Source: Ferrithrix thermotolerans DSM 19514 (GTDB lineage: Bacteria; Actinomycetota; Acidimicrobiia; Acidimicrobiales; Ilumatobacteraceae). Taken from it: a stretch of 43,398 nucleotides of DNA. The position numbers were made by a program, and so were the translations under genes. Positions 1 through 7,715 of the stretch are shown piece by piece (position 1 is the first letter of the stretch; each line of letters starts with the position of its first letter). The notes beneath the pieces were generated by a model. The model had not been told where the DNA came from. It searched no databases and saw nothing but the letters and a program-made list of their open reading frames with translations. The DNA lies in the NCBI GenBank assembly GCA_945861325.1, contig CAMATY010000004.1:1-43398 (forward strand). Reading direction: 5' to 3'.

Positions 1-750
1 AAAACTGTCTTAAAAGATTTTCAATTAGCCAAAAAATCAAGCGGCAACAGAGAATCTAAAGCCCAGCATGGTGGACGTGATTCGGCAGATTGGGTTGATC
101 GCATTGTTGGGCGGTTGATTGACGGCGATGAGGTGGGTTCAGCGAATATCTTAAATTCGGCACTTCGTAGTGGTCATGATCTTCAGTTTATTTATGTGGA
201 TATTTTGATTCCGGCACTAGTGATTATCGGCGATCAATGGGAATCTGGCAAGATAGATATTTATGTTGAGCATCGCTCATCTGAAATTGTTTTTCGTTTG
301 ATTGTTCAACTGAGTTTAAAATTTAAGCGTCGTGGACTTGATCGAGGCACAGTAGTTATTGGAGCCCCAAAGGGAGAACTGCATTCGCTGACAATTGCAA
401 TGATCACACATTTATTGCGCTACGAAGGTTGGAATGTTTCTAATCTCGGAGCCGATCTTCCGGCTGATGAGTTTGGCAAAGCGGTAAAGAATCTTCAAAA
501 TGTGGTTGGTGTTTGTGTCGTTACGACGATGCCTAGTTCACTTTTTGAAGCCGCTAAATCAATTTCAGCCGTGCGAAAAGTTTCTAAATCAAATGGTGAT
601 AAATCCGCTAAACCGACGGTCAAATGTTTTGTTGGTGGACCAGCGATTCGATCTGACGATCATGCTCAAGAACTTGGCGCTGATAAATGGGTCAAAGACC
701 CTCGAGAGTTGATTGTCGCTCTAGATTCAGTGCTTAGTAGGGTTAGTTAG
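1..750 (+). CDS. CarH/LitR-like cobalamin-binding photoreceptor regulator (5' truncated by window edge)
   Basis: Frame 1 is open from base 1, so the ORF-track start (TTG at 115) is not the true start and the gene begins outside the window. The visible part has a helical B12-binding domain followed by a Rossmann-like B12-binding domain. The helical part carries W-x9-EH (W at 238-240, EH at 268-273), the signature of CarH-type adenosylcobalamin photoreceptors. The Rossmann part has GELHSL (His at 382-384), matching the ExHxxG lower-ligand motif except that the final Gly is Thr. CarH proteins normally have an N-terminal MerR-type DNA-binding domain, which would lie upstream and is not seen. The stop is followed after 39 nt by a LexA box and imuA. 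B12 binding is well supported. Light sensing and DNA binding are inferred. A corrinoid-binding protein of another type is the alternative. Confidence 0.8.
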   Translation, partial: KTVLKDFQLAKKSSGNRESKAQHGGRDSADWVDRIVGRLIDGDEVGSANILNSALRSGHDLQFIYVDILIPALVIIGDQWESGKIDIYVEHRSSEIVFRLIVQLSLKFKRRGLDRGTVVIGAPKGELHSLTIAMITHLLRYEGWNVSNLGADLPADEFGKAVKNLQNVVGVCVVTTMPSSLFEAAKSISAVRKVSKSNGDKSAKPTVKCFVGGPAIRSDDHAQELGADKWVKDPRELIVALDSVLSRVS

Positions 751-765
751 CAGGGTTAGTTAGCA
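740..765. repeat. 13-bp perfect tandem duplication across the stop codon
   Basis: GGGTTAGTTAGCA occurs twice head to tail (740-752 and 753-765). The first copy contains the TAG stop of the B12-binding gene and the second lies in the intergenic spacer. It is one of several stop-adjacent duplications in the window. Confidence 0.9.
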
Positions 766-789
766 ACTCTAGCTAGCGAGTAGTTACTA

Positions 790-803
790 CGAACAGGTGT
801 TCG
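790..803. promoter_or_regulatory. LexA (SOS) box upstream of imuA
   Basis: cGAACAGGTGTTCg is a match to the Gram-positive/actinobacterial LexA operator GAAC-N4-GTTC with symmetrical C/G flanks. It ends two bases before a TACAGT -10 hexamer, so LexA bound here would block RNA polymerase. A second box precedes dnaE2. Confidence 0.88.
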
Positions 804-804
804 C

Positions 805-810
805 TACAGT
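805..810 (+). promoter_or_regulatory. -10 hexamer TACAGT for leaderless imuA transcript
   Basis: TACAGT ends 6 nt before the imuA ATG, and no Shine-Dalgarno sequence is visible. This spacing places the expected transcription start at or next to the A of ATG, implying a leaderless mRNA. Confidence 0.6.
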
Positions 811-816
811 ACTGGT

Positions 817-1506
817 ATGCAACTAGATACCAAACAGCGAGTCACAGAACTTTTAGCCACAGAGTTTCTAGTAAAAAATCAGTTAGTTGTAAAACCGCCA
901 GTTGTAGAGCGCTTAGCTGTTGGCGACAATGTTCGAGACTTATTGCCCGATTCTGGCTTAGTGCGCGGGCGCATCGTGCGTTGCAGTGGTGACGCAGGTT
1001 TATCACTAGCGCTTTCACTTTGTTCGCGTGCAACTCAACAAGGGTCATGGCTCGGTATTGTCGGCGTAGATCATCTTGGCGTGCTTGCCGCTGTCGAGCA
1101 TGGTGTCGCCCTAGAACGAACAGTGTTGGTGCATCCACCCCAGACATCGCGCGAATGGTCAGTCACGGTTGCTGCAGCGATAGAAGGCTTTGATCTATTA
1201 ATTGTTGCCGTGCCGGCTCGACTGTCGGCCAACGATGCCAGACGAGTTCAGACACGATTGCAATCTCGTCGTGCAGTGATGATCATTGTTGACAATGCGA
1301 CGATCTCGCAATCTGCTGCTAGATCAGTCGATGACATAAATCGTTCAAATACATTTCTTGCTGATGTTGTTTTAGATACCAAAACAAAAAGTTGGACTGG
1401 TGTTGACAATGGCTCTGGATATTTGCAATATCGCGATGTCCACATCAGGGTTAGCGGGCGTCGAGTGGCTCGCGAGCGCGAATGTTTAGTTACCCGACCG
1501 TGCTGA
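817..1506 (+). CDS. imuA: ImuA'-type mutasome accessory protein (degenerate RecA fold)
   Basis: This 229-aa protein resembles the actinobacterial ImuA' partner of ImuB and DnaE2, which supports translesion synthesis and induced mutagenesis. It has the RecA-like core pattern: the strand and loop around CSGDAG (about residue 66), GSWLGIVGVDHLG (about residues 86-98) and the hydrophobic LLIVAVPARL strand. The Walker A position lacks the GKT/S lysine, so ATP binding in the RecA manner is unlikely, as is usual for this subfamily. The start is fixed by a LexA box and -10 hexamer immediately upstream. It is the first gene of the SOS cassette, and its stop lies inside the first copy of a 23-bp tandem repeat. 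LexA repression is inferred from the operator. Confidence 0.85.
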   Translation: MQLDTKQRVTELLATEFLVKNQLVVKPPVVERLAVGDNVRDLLPDSGLVRGRIVRCSGDAGLSLALSLCSRATQQGSWLGIVGVDHLGVLAAVEHGVALERTVLVHPPQTSREWSVTVAAAIEGFDLLIVAVPARLSANDARRVQTRLQSRRAVMIIVDNATISQSAARSVDDINRSNTFLADVVLDTKTKSWTGVDNGSGYLQYRDVHIRVSGRRVARERECLVTRPC

Positions 1507-1564
1507 CTAGTTAAACGCGACTGTGCCAACCAGATAAACGCGACCGTGCCAACTAGATAAACCA
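1496..1564. repeat. Three tandem copies of a 23-bp unit at the imuA 3' end
   Basis: Imperfect units lie at 1496-1518, 1519-1541 and 1542-1564, each beginning GAC(C/T)GTGC and ending in a TAAAC-type sequence. The first copy contains the TGA stop of imuA. The array fills most of the 74-bp gap before imuB. It has no spacer structure, so it is not CRISPR. Confidence 0.88.
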
Positions 1565-1580
1565 GCCAAAAATTATCAGC

Positions 1581-3320
1581 ATGCTTGCATCTCGGCGTTT
1601 AGCGGTGCTGCAATGTCTTGATTGGTCAGCAGTTGTTGCAGCAAAAAGTTCAAACAAACCGTGCGCAGTCGTGCATGCACAAAGAGTCATATCGCGTACT
1701 CCTGGCGCGATGCGTTATGGCGTACAAGTTGGCATGCGTCGTCGACATGCTCAAGCGTTGTGTCCAGATATAGAAATCGTTGCGCATCAGCCAAATCGTG
1801 ATCGCAATGCTTTTGATGCAGTTGTTCGTGTAGTCAATGAACTCGTACCGCTGATCGAAGTCAGCGAACCAGGTTTAATTGTGTTTGCTGCACGAGGTCC
1901 ATCTAGATACATGGGTGGCGACGAGATGATGGCGTTAAAAATAGTTGAAGCACTAAAGACTTTGGTTTCAAGCGAGTTGTTGATTGGTGTGGGCGTTGCC
2001 GACAGTCGTTTGGCTGCGCATATTGCTGCGAGCGCCAGCGCCAGCAATAGTGCTAGTAATCGCGCCAGCAATAGTGCTAGTAATCTCGCCAGCAGCAACT
2101 CAAATTTATTTGTGCCGTATGTCGTCGAGCCAGATAAAACTAACGAGTGGCTTGCCCCGCAATCTGTGCGAGTGCTCAGCGAATTCGCAAACATCAATCG
2201 TGAAACTATTTCGCTACTTGAACGACTCGGGCTTAACACGCTGCGAGATATCTGTGCTCTCAGTGAGTCTGTTTTGGCGGGTCGATTTGGTGAGTTAGGT
2301 TTTGAACTGCATCGGCTTGCGCGGGGCGACGAGCAACATCAACTTGTTGCGGTTCCACCGCCACCAGAGCATCTTTGTGTTGAGAAATTTGATCAGCCAG
2401 TTAGCGATCAACAAATCGTAATCAACAGTGTGCAGAGAATGGCTAGTGCATTTACTGAGTATTTTTCAGTTAACGGAACTGTTTGCGTGCGAATTGTCAT
2501 CGCATTCGAATTAGAAAACGGCAAGCGTTTTGAGCGACTGTGGTATCGCCAACAAGGATTAACCGCGAGTGCAATTGTCGAGAGCGCAAAGTGGCAACTT
2601 GAAGCGTCGCTCGCTAGTGAATTCACTAGTGAGCTAGCTAGTGAACTAGCTAGTGAACTAGCTAGCAACGGCCTAGTTCGCGTGCAGTTAATTGCCGATG
2701 AAGTGCGTGCCGATACAGCGCGCCAACTTAAGTTGTGGGGTGGCAGCACGCAAACTGACGAAACAGCAGCACAAGCAATTGGTCGATTAAGCGAATTGCT
2801 GGGTTCTGCTGCTGTGCAAGTTTTTAAGTGGCAAGGTGGACGCGATCTCTTAGATAGTTATCAACTTATTTCAGCAACGCACACTCAAACTATCGGCAGT
2901 GGTGACAACAGTGAACAACCAGCAGTGCCAAAATGGCGCGGTGCATTGCCGACGCCATCGCCGAGCGTTGTTTATTCTGAGCCAATTTCAGTACAGATAA
3001 ATGATCAATTCGGAAAGTTGTTAAGTGTCAGTGCGCGCCACGAGTTAAGTGCACCGCCAGTCACCGTAATTATCGGCGTGGCGCACTACAAAGTAAATTC
3101 ATGGGCAGGCCCTTGGCCAGTCGAAGAGCACTGGTGGGATATTGCTCGCAATCGGCGATTAGTTCGCCTGCAATTAGTCTGTGAAAAAATTGCACTAAAG
3201 AATATTGCGACAGGAAATACTGCGACAGGAAATGTTTTAACAGATAGCGCGCCGCAGATTTTGGCGATGTTGGCAATTCTCGAACACGGCGAGTGGACAG
3301 TTGCGGCGATATACAACTAG
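1581..3320 (+). CDS. imuB: ImuB, non-catalytic Y-family polymerase homologue
   Basis: This 579-aa protein is a Y-family-like ImuB, the scaffold joining ImuA' and DnaE2 to the sliding clamp. The N-terminal palm begins RLAVLQCLDWSAVVAA, where an active polymerase has a DxD-type metal site; here the acidic pattern is not conserved, as expected for ImuB. QLKLWG (residues 382-387) matches the beta-clamp-binding motif known from mycobacterial ImuB. The C-terminus has SWAGPWPVEEHWW, typical of actinobacterial ImuB. It is unusual in carrying three in-frame low-complexity insertions: Ala/Ser/Asn-rich near residue 150-176, ASEL repeats near 345-361, and a duplicated ATGN near 541-551. ATG follows imuA by 74 bp with no Shine-Dalgarno sequence, so co-transcription from the SOS promoter is likely. 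Confidence 0.9.
   Translation: MLASRRLAVLQCLDWSAVVAAKSSNKPCAVVHAQRVISRTPGAMRYGVQVGMRRRHAQALCPDIEIVAHQPNRDRNAFDAVVRVVNELVPLIEVSEPGLIVFAARGPSRYMGGDEMMALKIVEALKTLVSSELLIGVGVADSRLAAHIAASASASNSASNRASNSASNLASSNSNLFVPYVVEPDKTNEWLAPQSVRVLSEFANINRETISLLERLGLNTLRDICALSESVLAGRFGELGFELHRLARGDEQHQLVAVPPPPEHLCVEKFDQPVSDQQIVINSVQRMASAFTEYFSVNGTVCVRIVIAFELENGKRFERLWYRQQGLTASAIVESAKWQLEASLASEFTSELASELASELASNGLVRVQLIADEVRADTARQLKLWGGSTQTDETAAQAIGRLSELLGSAAVQVFKWQGGRDLLDSYQLISATHTQTIGSGDNSEQPAVPKWRGALPTPSPSVVYSEPISVQINDQFGKLLSVSARHELSAPPVTVIIGVAHYKVNSWAGPWPVEEHWWDIARNRRLVRLQLVCEKIALKNIATGNTATGNVLTDSAPQILAMLAILEHGEWTVAAIYN
2040..2087. repeat. 24-bp in-frame tandem repeat inside imuB
   Basis: Two nearly identical 24-bp units (2040-2063 and 2064-2087) encode A-S-N-S-A-S-N-R/L. 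They sit in an Ala/Ser/Asn-rich loop flanked by further ASAS codons, so the protein gains a flexible insert without a frameshift. Confidence 0.9.
2613..2666. repeat. 12-bp in-frame tandem repeat (ASEL) inside imuB
   Basis: Four 12-bp units start at 2613, 2625, 2637 and 2649, with a partial fifth. They encode ASEF-TSEL-ASEL-ASEL-AS. The last two full units, GCTAGTGAACTA, are identical, suggesting recent slippage. Confidence 0.9.
3204..3233. repeat. 15-bp in-frame duplication near the imuB C-terminus
   Basis: ATTGCGACAGGAAAT and ACTGCGACAGGAAAT lie head to tail (3204-3218 and 3219-3233), differing at one base and adding five residues near the C-terminus. Confidence 0.85.
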
Positions 3321-3355
3321 CCGGCAATATATGACTTGTTAGTCACCGCGATATT

Positions 3356-3913
3356 GTGCAGTTGATGGTTCTTGACGCAGGCGTCGAATTTGTGGCTAAG
3401 TTTTGTGCAGATCTAGTAACGCATTCACCAATAGACGATCGTGAACGAGAGTCGATCAAAGTATTTCGCGAACTTGCTCCATTGTTGAGCGCACCGTTTG
3501 ATGAGCACAGTGACACGACACATGTGACTGGCTCAGCAATTGTTGTTGGCGCACCTGGTGTGGTGTTGCATTTGCACAAACGCTTAAACATGTGGCTACA
3601 ACCAGGTGGGCACATCGACGCTGGTGAATCAGTTGATCAAGCAGCATTGCGTGAAGCACGAGAAGAAACTGGTTTACAGTTGCAACATTTTTTAAGCTTG
3701 CCCAAATTTATTCATCTTGATGTTCACCCCGGGCCCCGCGGTCACACACATTTAGATATTAGATATTTATTAGTTGCCGACAACGAAACATTTGCTCCAG
3801 CCGAAGGTGAAAGCAAAGAAGTTAAATGGTTTAGTTTTGATGAGGCATTGCAGGTCTCCGAAGACGGGGCTCGCGGGGCGATTCGTGTTGCCCGCCAAAT
3901 CGTCAATAGATAA
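3356..3913 (+). CDS. NUDIX hydrolase
   Basis: This 185-aa protein has a complete Nudix box, GHIDAGESVDQAALREAREE followed by TGL (about residues 87-109), matching G-x5-E-x7-RE-U-x-EE-x-G-U. Such enzymes cleave nucleoside diphosphates linked to another moiety using a divalent metal; the substrate cannot be read from the motif. The GTG start lies 35 bp after imuB with no clear Shine-Dalgarno sequence. The stop lies 24 bp before the LexA box of dnaE2. The position between imuB and dnaE2 suggests it is read through from the SOS promoter of imuA. A nucleotide-pool sanitising role (for example on oxidised dNTPs) would fit the context but is inference only. Confidence 0.88.
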   Translation: MQLMVLDAGVEFVAKFCADLVTHSPIDDRERESIKVFRELAPLLSAPFDEHSDTTHVTGSAIVVGAPGVVLHLHKRLNMWLQPGGHIDAGESVDQAALREAREETGLQLQHFLSLPKFIHLDVHPGPRGHTHLDIRYLLVADNETFAPAEGESKEVKWFSFDEALQVSEDGARGAIRVARQIVNR

Positions 3914-3937
3914 GCGGTTTACACTCGCTGGCTAACA

Positions 3938-3951
3938 CGAACATATGTTCG
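3938..3951. promoter_or_regulatory. LexA (SOS) box upstream of dnaE2
   Basis: cGAACATATGTTCg is a perfect palindrome matching GAAC-N4-GTTC. It sits inside a longer imperfect dyad (GGCTA ... TAGCC). The -10-like TAGCCT (3953-3958) follows directly and ends 7 nt before the GTG of dnaE2, so the operator overlaps the predicted promoter. Confidence 0.9.
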
Positions 3952-3952
3952 C

Positions 3953-3958
3953 TAGCCT
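3953..3958 (+). promoter_or_regulatory. -10 hexamer TAGCCT for dnaE2
   Basis: TAGCCT lies immediately after the LexA box and 7 nt before the GTG start. No Shine-Dalgarno sequence is present, so a leaderless transcript is likely. Confidence 0.55.
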
Positions 3959-3965
3959 AATTTGA

Positions 3966-6900
3966 GTGTCTGGTTACGCCGAATTACATTGTCGATCAAA
4001 TTTTTCGTTTTTATACGGGGCTTCACATCCTGAGCAACTTGTTGAGTCTGCAGTTGATAATCAGTTGAGTGCACTTGCACTGACAGATCGCAACGGATTT
4101 TATGGTGTCGTAAAGTTCGCCCAAGCGGCTCGCGGGTTTGGGCTGCCAACTTTATTTGGCGTTGAACTGACATGTTCTAATCAGCACAGTGATACCAGCA
4201 GCAGTGATCCACAAATTGTTTTGATCGCCGATGGTCAATCTGGTTATTCGCGACTATCACATGCGATAACTATTGGCCAGTTAGCGGGCTCAAAGTCTGC
4301 ACCTGTTTTCGATACAGCAAAAGTTGCCGAAGATGTAGCTGGTACATGTTGGGTATTGACGGGAGCAAGTAGTGGCATAGTCAATCAAGCGCTCGAACAA
4401 CACGGACCAGAGGCGGCTTCGCGTCGATTGCAAAAACTCGTTAGCGAATTCGGTCGCGACCGAGTGTTAGTCGAATTGTGTGATCATGGCGACCCACTTG
4501 ATTCAACACGCAACGATGCGCTTGTGCAGTTGGCGATGCGAAATAATTTGCAGTGTGTTGCTACTAACGATGTCAGTTATGCATCACTACGCGAGTATCG
4601 GTTAGCAGTTGCGCTAGCAGCAGTTAGACAACGCGCAAGTCTTGATGAGATTGATATTCATTTACCTCCTGCTCCAAGTGCATATATTCGTAGCGGCAAA
4701 GAGCAACTTCGGCGGTTCAGTCGGTACCCGGGCGTTATCGAATTGACAGGCGAGATAGCAAAATCATCAGCATTTGATTTATCTTTAGTTGCACCGAAAC
4801 TTCCACCGTTTATTTGTCCAGATGGCTTAGACGAAATTTCATATTTGCGTTTACTCGCCGAGCAAGGGGCAACTCGCAGATATGGGTTGCGACCCGTGAG
4901 CAACATTGAAGATCTTTCGCTGCGCGCAAGAGCATGGAAGACGATTGATCACGAACTCAATGTCATTGAGCAACTTGGTTTCGCCGGCTATTTCTTAGTC
5001 GTTTGGGATATCGTGCAGTTTTGTCAGCGTTCAAATATTTTTTGTCAAGGTCGGGGTAGCGCGGCCAACAGCGCGGTTTGCTTTGCCCTAGATATAACCA
5101 AAGCCGATGCCGTTTCTCTGGGTTTGTTATTTGAGCGATTCTTATCAACTGAGCGTGATGGTCCACCAGATATTGATATAGATATCGAAAGCGGTCGGCG
5201 AGAAGAAGTTATTCAATATGTTTTCAACCGCTACGACAGACATCATGCCGCGCAAGTTGCCAATGTGATCACATATCGCTCACGCTCGGCGATTCGCGAT
5301 ATGGCCAGGGCGCTTGGTTTTGCGCCAGGTCAGCAAGACGCATGGAGCAAGCAAGTCGGCATGTTTGGTTCACTGGCAAACTCTGAAAACACACAACATG
5401 AAATACCGGCTCAAGTAGTAGATCTTGCTCGTCAAGTTTTGGATGCACCACGACATTTAGGCGTTCATTCTGGGGGCATGGTGATTTGTGATCGCCCGGT
5501 CAGTGAAGTTTGTCCTGTTGAGTGGGCACGAATGAAAGATCGCAGTGTGTTGCAATGGGATAAAGACGACTGCGCAACGATTGGTCTTGTCAAGTTTGAT
5601 TTGCTAGGTCTAGGAATGCTTTCTGCGCTGCATAACGCTGTTGATTTAATTGCCGAATTTCGCGGCGAAAAAATTGATCTAGCAACGATTCCGCAAGAAG
5701 ATGAGGTCTATGCAATGTTGTGTCGTGCTGACACAGTTGGTGTCTTTCAAATTGAGTCGCGCGCCCAAATGGCAACGCTGCCAAGACTTAAACCACGAAG
5801 GTTCTACGACCTAGTCGTTGAAGTCGCGCTAATTCGTCCCGGCCCAATTCAAGGCGGTTCAGTTCATCCATATATTCGTCGTCGCAATGGTCAAGAACCA
5901 GTGACTTATTTGCATCCACTATTAGAAAACAGTTTAGGAAAAACCTTAGGTGTGCCGTTGTTTCAAGAACAGTTAATGCAAATGGCAATTGATGTCGCGG
6001 GTTTTACTGCTACTCAAGCCGACGAGTTGCGCCAAGCGATGGGTTCAAAGCGTTCGCAGATGCGCATGGAGCGACTTCGTCAGCGACTATATGACGGCAT
6101 GTCGAAACATGGGATCATTGGCCCGGTTGCTGATGAGATTTTTGAAAAAATGCAAGCGTTTTCTAGTTATGGGTTTCCTGAAAGCCATTCTGTTTCGTTT
6201 GCATATCTTGTTTATGCCTCTTCATGGATCAAATATCATGAGCCTGCTGCGTTTTATGCGGCACTATTAAATTCGCAGCCGATGGGTTTTTGGTCGCCGC
6301 ATTCACTTGTGCAAGATGCTCGCCGACATGGTGTTGTAGTTCATAGTCCAGATTTGAATGCATCCAAAGCCGGCGCAACTTTAGAAACGTGTCACGAGTC
6401 AACTGGCGGGTTCGCGGTGCGACTTGGTATCTCTGGTGTGCGTGGTGTTGGCTACGAACTGGCATGCACAATAGAAACAGCACGGCCTTTTGCAAATATG
6501 GAAGACCTTGTGCGTCGAGTACCGCAACTAAATCTTTCGCAGATTGAAACACTGGCAACGGCAGGTGTCTACACACAATGTTTTGGCATATCTCGGCGAG
6601 ATGCATTGTGGTCAGCAGGTGCAGTAATCCAAAGTCGCCCAGATCGTCTTGCTGGGGTTACTACGGGCAGTGATTCACCCCAATTGCCTGGCATGCAACC
6701 AATTGAAGAGTCAATTTGTGATCTTTGGTCAACAGGTATTTCTATTGATGGTCATCCAACTCAGTTCGTGCGCAGTCAGTTGAGCAAACTTGGTGTGCTT
6801 ACGGCGAGCGAATTACCAAATGTTGAGAATGGTTCACGAATATTTATAGGTGGCGTTGTGACGCATCGTCAACGCCCGTCAACTGCACGAGGTGTGACAT

Positions 6901-7106
6901 TTATTAGCCTTGAAGACGAAACTGGTTTAATAAATGTGATCGTCTCACAAGGTTGTTGGCGACGCTTTCGCCACGCTGCGATTAACGCATCAGCATTAGT
7001 AGTTCGAGGAAGAATCGAATCTGCTCACGGAGTAATAAATATCATCGCCGAACATTTAAGCGAACTAAATATTGTTGTTGGCGTCAGCTCAAGAGATTTT
7101 CGCTGA
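3966..7106 (+). CDS. dnaE2: Error-prone DNA polymerase III alpha subunit DnaE2
   Basis: This 1046-aa protein is the catalytic polymerase of the ImuA'/ImuB/DnaE2 mutasome, which copies past lesions after DNA damage. The N-terminal PHP domain starts with YAELHCRSNFSFLYGASHPE. The C-family polymerase core contains GRGSAANSAVCFAL and the catalytic PDIDIDIES (about residues 400-410), followed by YRSRSAIRDMARALGF. A C-terminal OB-fold (from about residue 950) has FISLEDETGLINVIV. The length is close to the usual 1050-1100 aa, and the Ser/Arg-rich motifs distinguish DnaE2 from replicative DnaE1. The GTG start is set by the LexA box and -10 just upstream. The 3' end overlaps the convergent lysE-type gene by 18 bp. 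Confidence 0.95.
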   Translation: MSGYAELHCRSNFSFLYGASHPEQLVESAVDNQLSALALTDRNGFYGVVKFAQAARGFGLPTLFGVELTCSNQHSDTSSSDPQIVLIADGQSGYSRLSHAITIGQLAGSKSAPVFDTAKVAEDVAGTCWVLTGASSGIVNQALEQHGPEAASRRLQKLVSEFGRDRVLVELCDHGDPLDSTRNDALVQLAMRNNLQCVATNDVSYASLREYRLAVALAAVRQRASLDEIDIHLPPAPSAYIRSGKEQLRRFSRYPGVIELTGEIAKSSAFDLSLVAPKLPPFICPDGLDEISYLRLLAEQGATRRYGLRPVSNIEDLSLRARAWKTIDHELNVIEQLGFAGYFLVVWDIVQFCQRSNIFCQGRGSAANSAVCFALDITKADAVSLGLLFERFLSTERDGPPDIDIDIESGRREEVIQYVFNRYDRHHAAQVANVITYRSRSAIRDMARALGFAPGQQDAWSKQVGMFGSLANSENTQHEIPAQVVDLARQVLDAPRHLGVHSGGMVICDRPVSEVCPVEWARMKDRSVLQWDKDDCATIGLVKFDLLGLGMLSALHNAVDLIAEFRGEKIDLATIPQEDEVYAMLCRADTVGVFQIESRAQMATLPRLKPRRFYDLVVEVALIRPGPIQGGSVHPYIRRRNGQEPVTYLHPLLENSLGKTLGVPLFQEQLMQMAIDVAGFTATQADELRQAMGSKRSQMRMERLRQRLYDGMSKHGIIGPVADEIFEKMQAFSSYGFPESHSVSFAYLVYASSWIKYHEPAAFYAALLNSQPMGFWSPHSLVQDARRHGVVVHSPDLNASKAGATLETCHESTGGFAVRLGISGVRGVGYELACTIETARPFANMEDLVRRVPQLNLSQIETLATAGVYTQCFGISRRDALWSAGAVIQSRPDRLAGVTTGSDSPQLPGMQPIEESICDLWSTGISIDGHPTQFVRSQLSKLGVLTASELPNVENGSRIFIGGVVTHRQRPSTARGVTFISLEDETGLINVIVSQGCWRRFRHAAINASALVVRGRIESAHGVINIIAEHLSELNIVVGVSSRDFR

Positions 7107-7715
7107 AGCAGCAACTAGCCCAAGCACAACAAACACGACTCCAGCGATGTATCGCTGGATAAATGGCAGTGTTTTGCCCTTGACGAGAACTTCGCGCAGT
7201 GAACTTGCGGTAAGTGCATAGGTTCCGTCAGTAATGAAACCACAACTCACAAATACAACGCCAAGCATTAGTGCTTGAAGTGCCTTTGAACTTTTGTCTT
7301 GGTCAATGAACTGTGGAAGAAATGAAAGAAAGAACAGTGCAACTTTTGGGTTGAGCGTGTTGATGATAAAACCTTGACGAAATGCCTGAAAATTGGTCAT
7401 TGAGCTAGCCAGTGAAGCAACCGAAGCAGGCTTACGCATCAGCGTGCGCAAACCGACGGATATTAGATACAACGCACCAAGATATTTGACAGCGTTAAAC
7501 GCACTGGGTGACGCAGCAAGAATTGCTGAAAGTCCGGCGGTGGCTGCCAACACATGCATCAATGTGCCAAGTTCAATACCCACTACTGCCGCAAATCCGA
7601 TGGACCGACCATCTGAAACGCTGCGATTGACAATGTATAAAACCGCAGGACCAGGAATAACAAGTAATGCAAAAGATGCAATTGCGAACGAGATGAGAGA
7701 GTTGCTGTCTGGCAT
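7089..7715 (-). CDS. LysE/RhtB family amino-acid exporter
   Basis: This 208-aa hydrophobic protein is a LysE/RhtB transporter, a family that exports amino acids or related compounds across the inner membrane. It begins with the family-typical ALLVIPGPAVLYIVNRSVSDG and has about six membrane segments. ALYLISVGLRTL and FRQGFIINTLNPKVALFF are characteristic of the family. The ATG directly follows the stop of the DUF3039 gene (TAG then ATG, no gap), so the two genes form an operon. The substrate cannot be assigned. The last codons overlap the dnaE2 3' end on the opposite strand. Confidence 0.9.
   Translation of the reverse strand: MPDSNSLISFAIASFALLVIPGPAVLYIVNRSVSDGRSIGFAAVVGIELGTLMHVLAATAGLSAILAASPSAFNAVKYLGALYLISVGLRTLMRKPASVASLASSMTNFQAFRQGFIINTLNPKVALFFLSFLPQFIDQDKSSKALQALMLGVVFVSCGFITDGTYALTASSLREVLVKGKTLPFIQRYIAGVVFVVLGLVAASAKIS

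Noticed and set aside
1111-1125. GAACAGTGTTGG in imuA as a third LexA box
   Set aside because: The right half-site is TTGG rather than GTTC, and it lies inside coding sequence.
1496-1564. Tandem repeat array that might be taken for a small CRISPR
   Set aside because: The units are contiguous with no spacers, and the first contains the imuA stop codon.
1787-2749. Antisense ORFs across imuB (150 aa and 113 aa)
   Set aside because: They mirror the low-complexity repeats of imuB (Leu/Ala-rich or Ser-rich shadows) and have no recognisable domains.
1581-3320. ImuB as an active DNA polymerase IV
   Set aside because: The N-terminal metal-binding acidic residues are not conserved, while the ImuB-type C-terminus and clamp motif are present.
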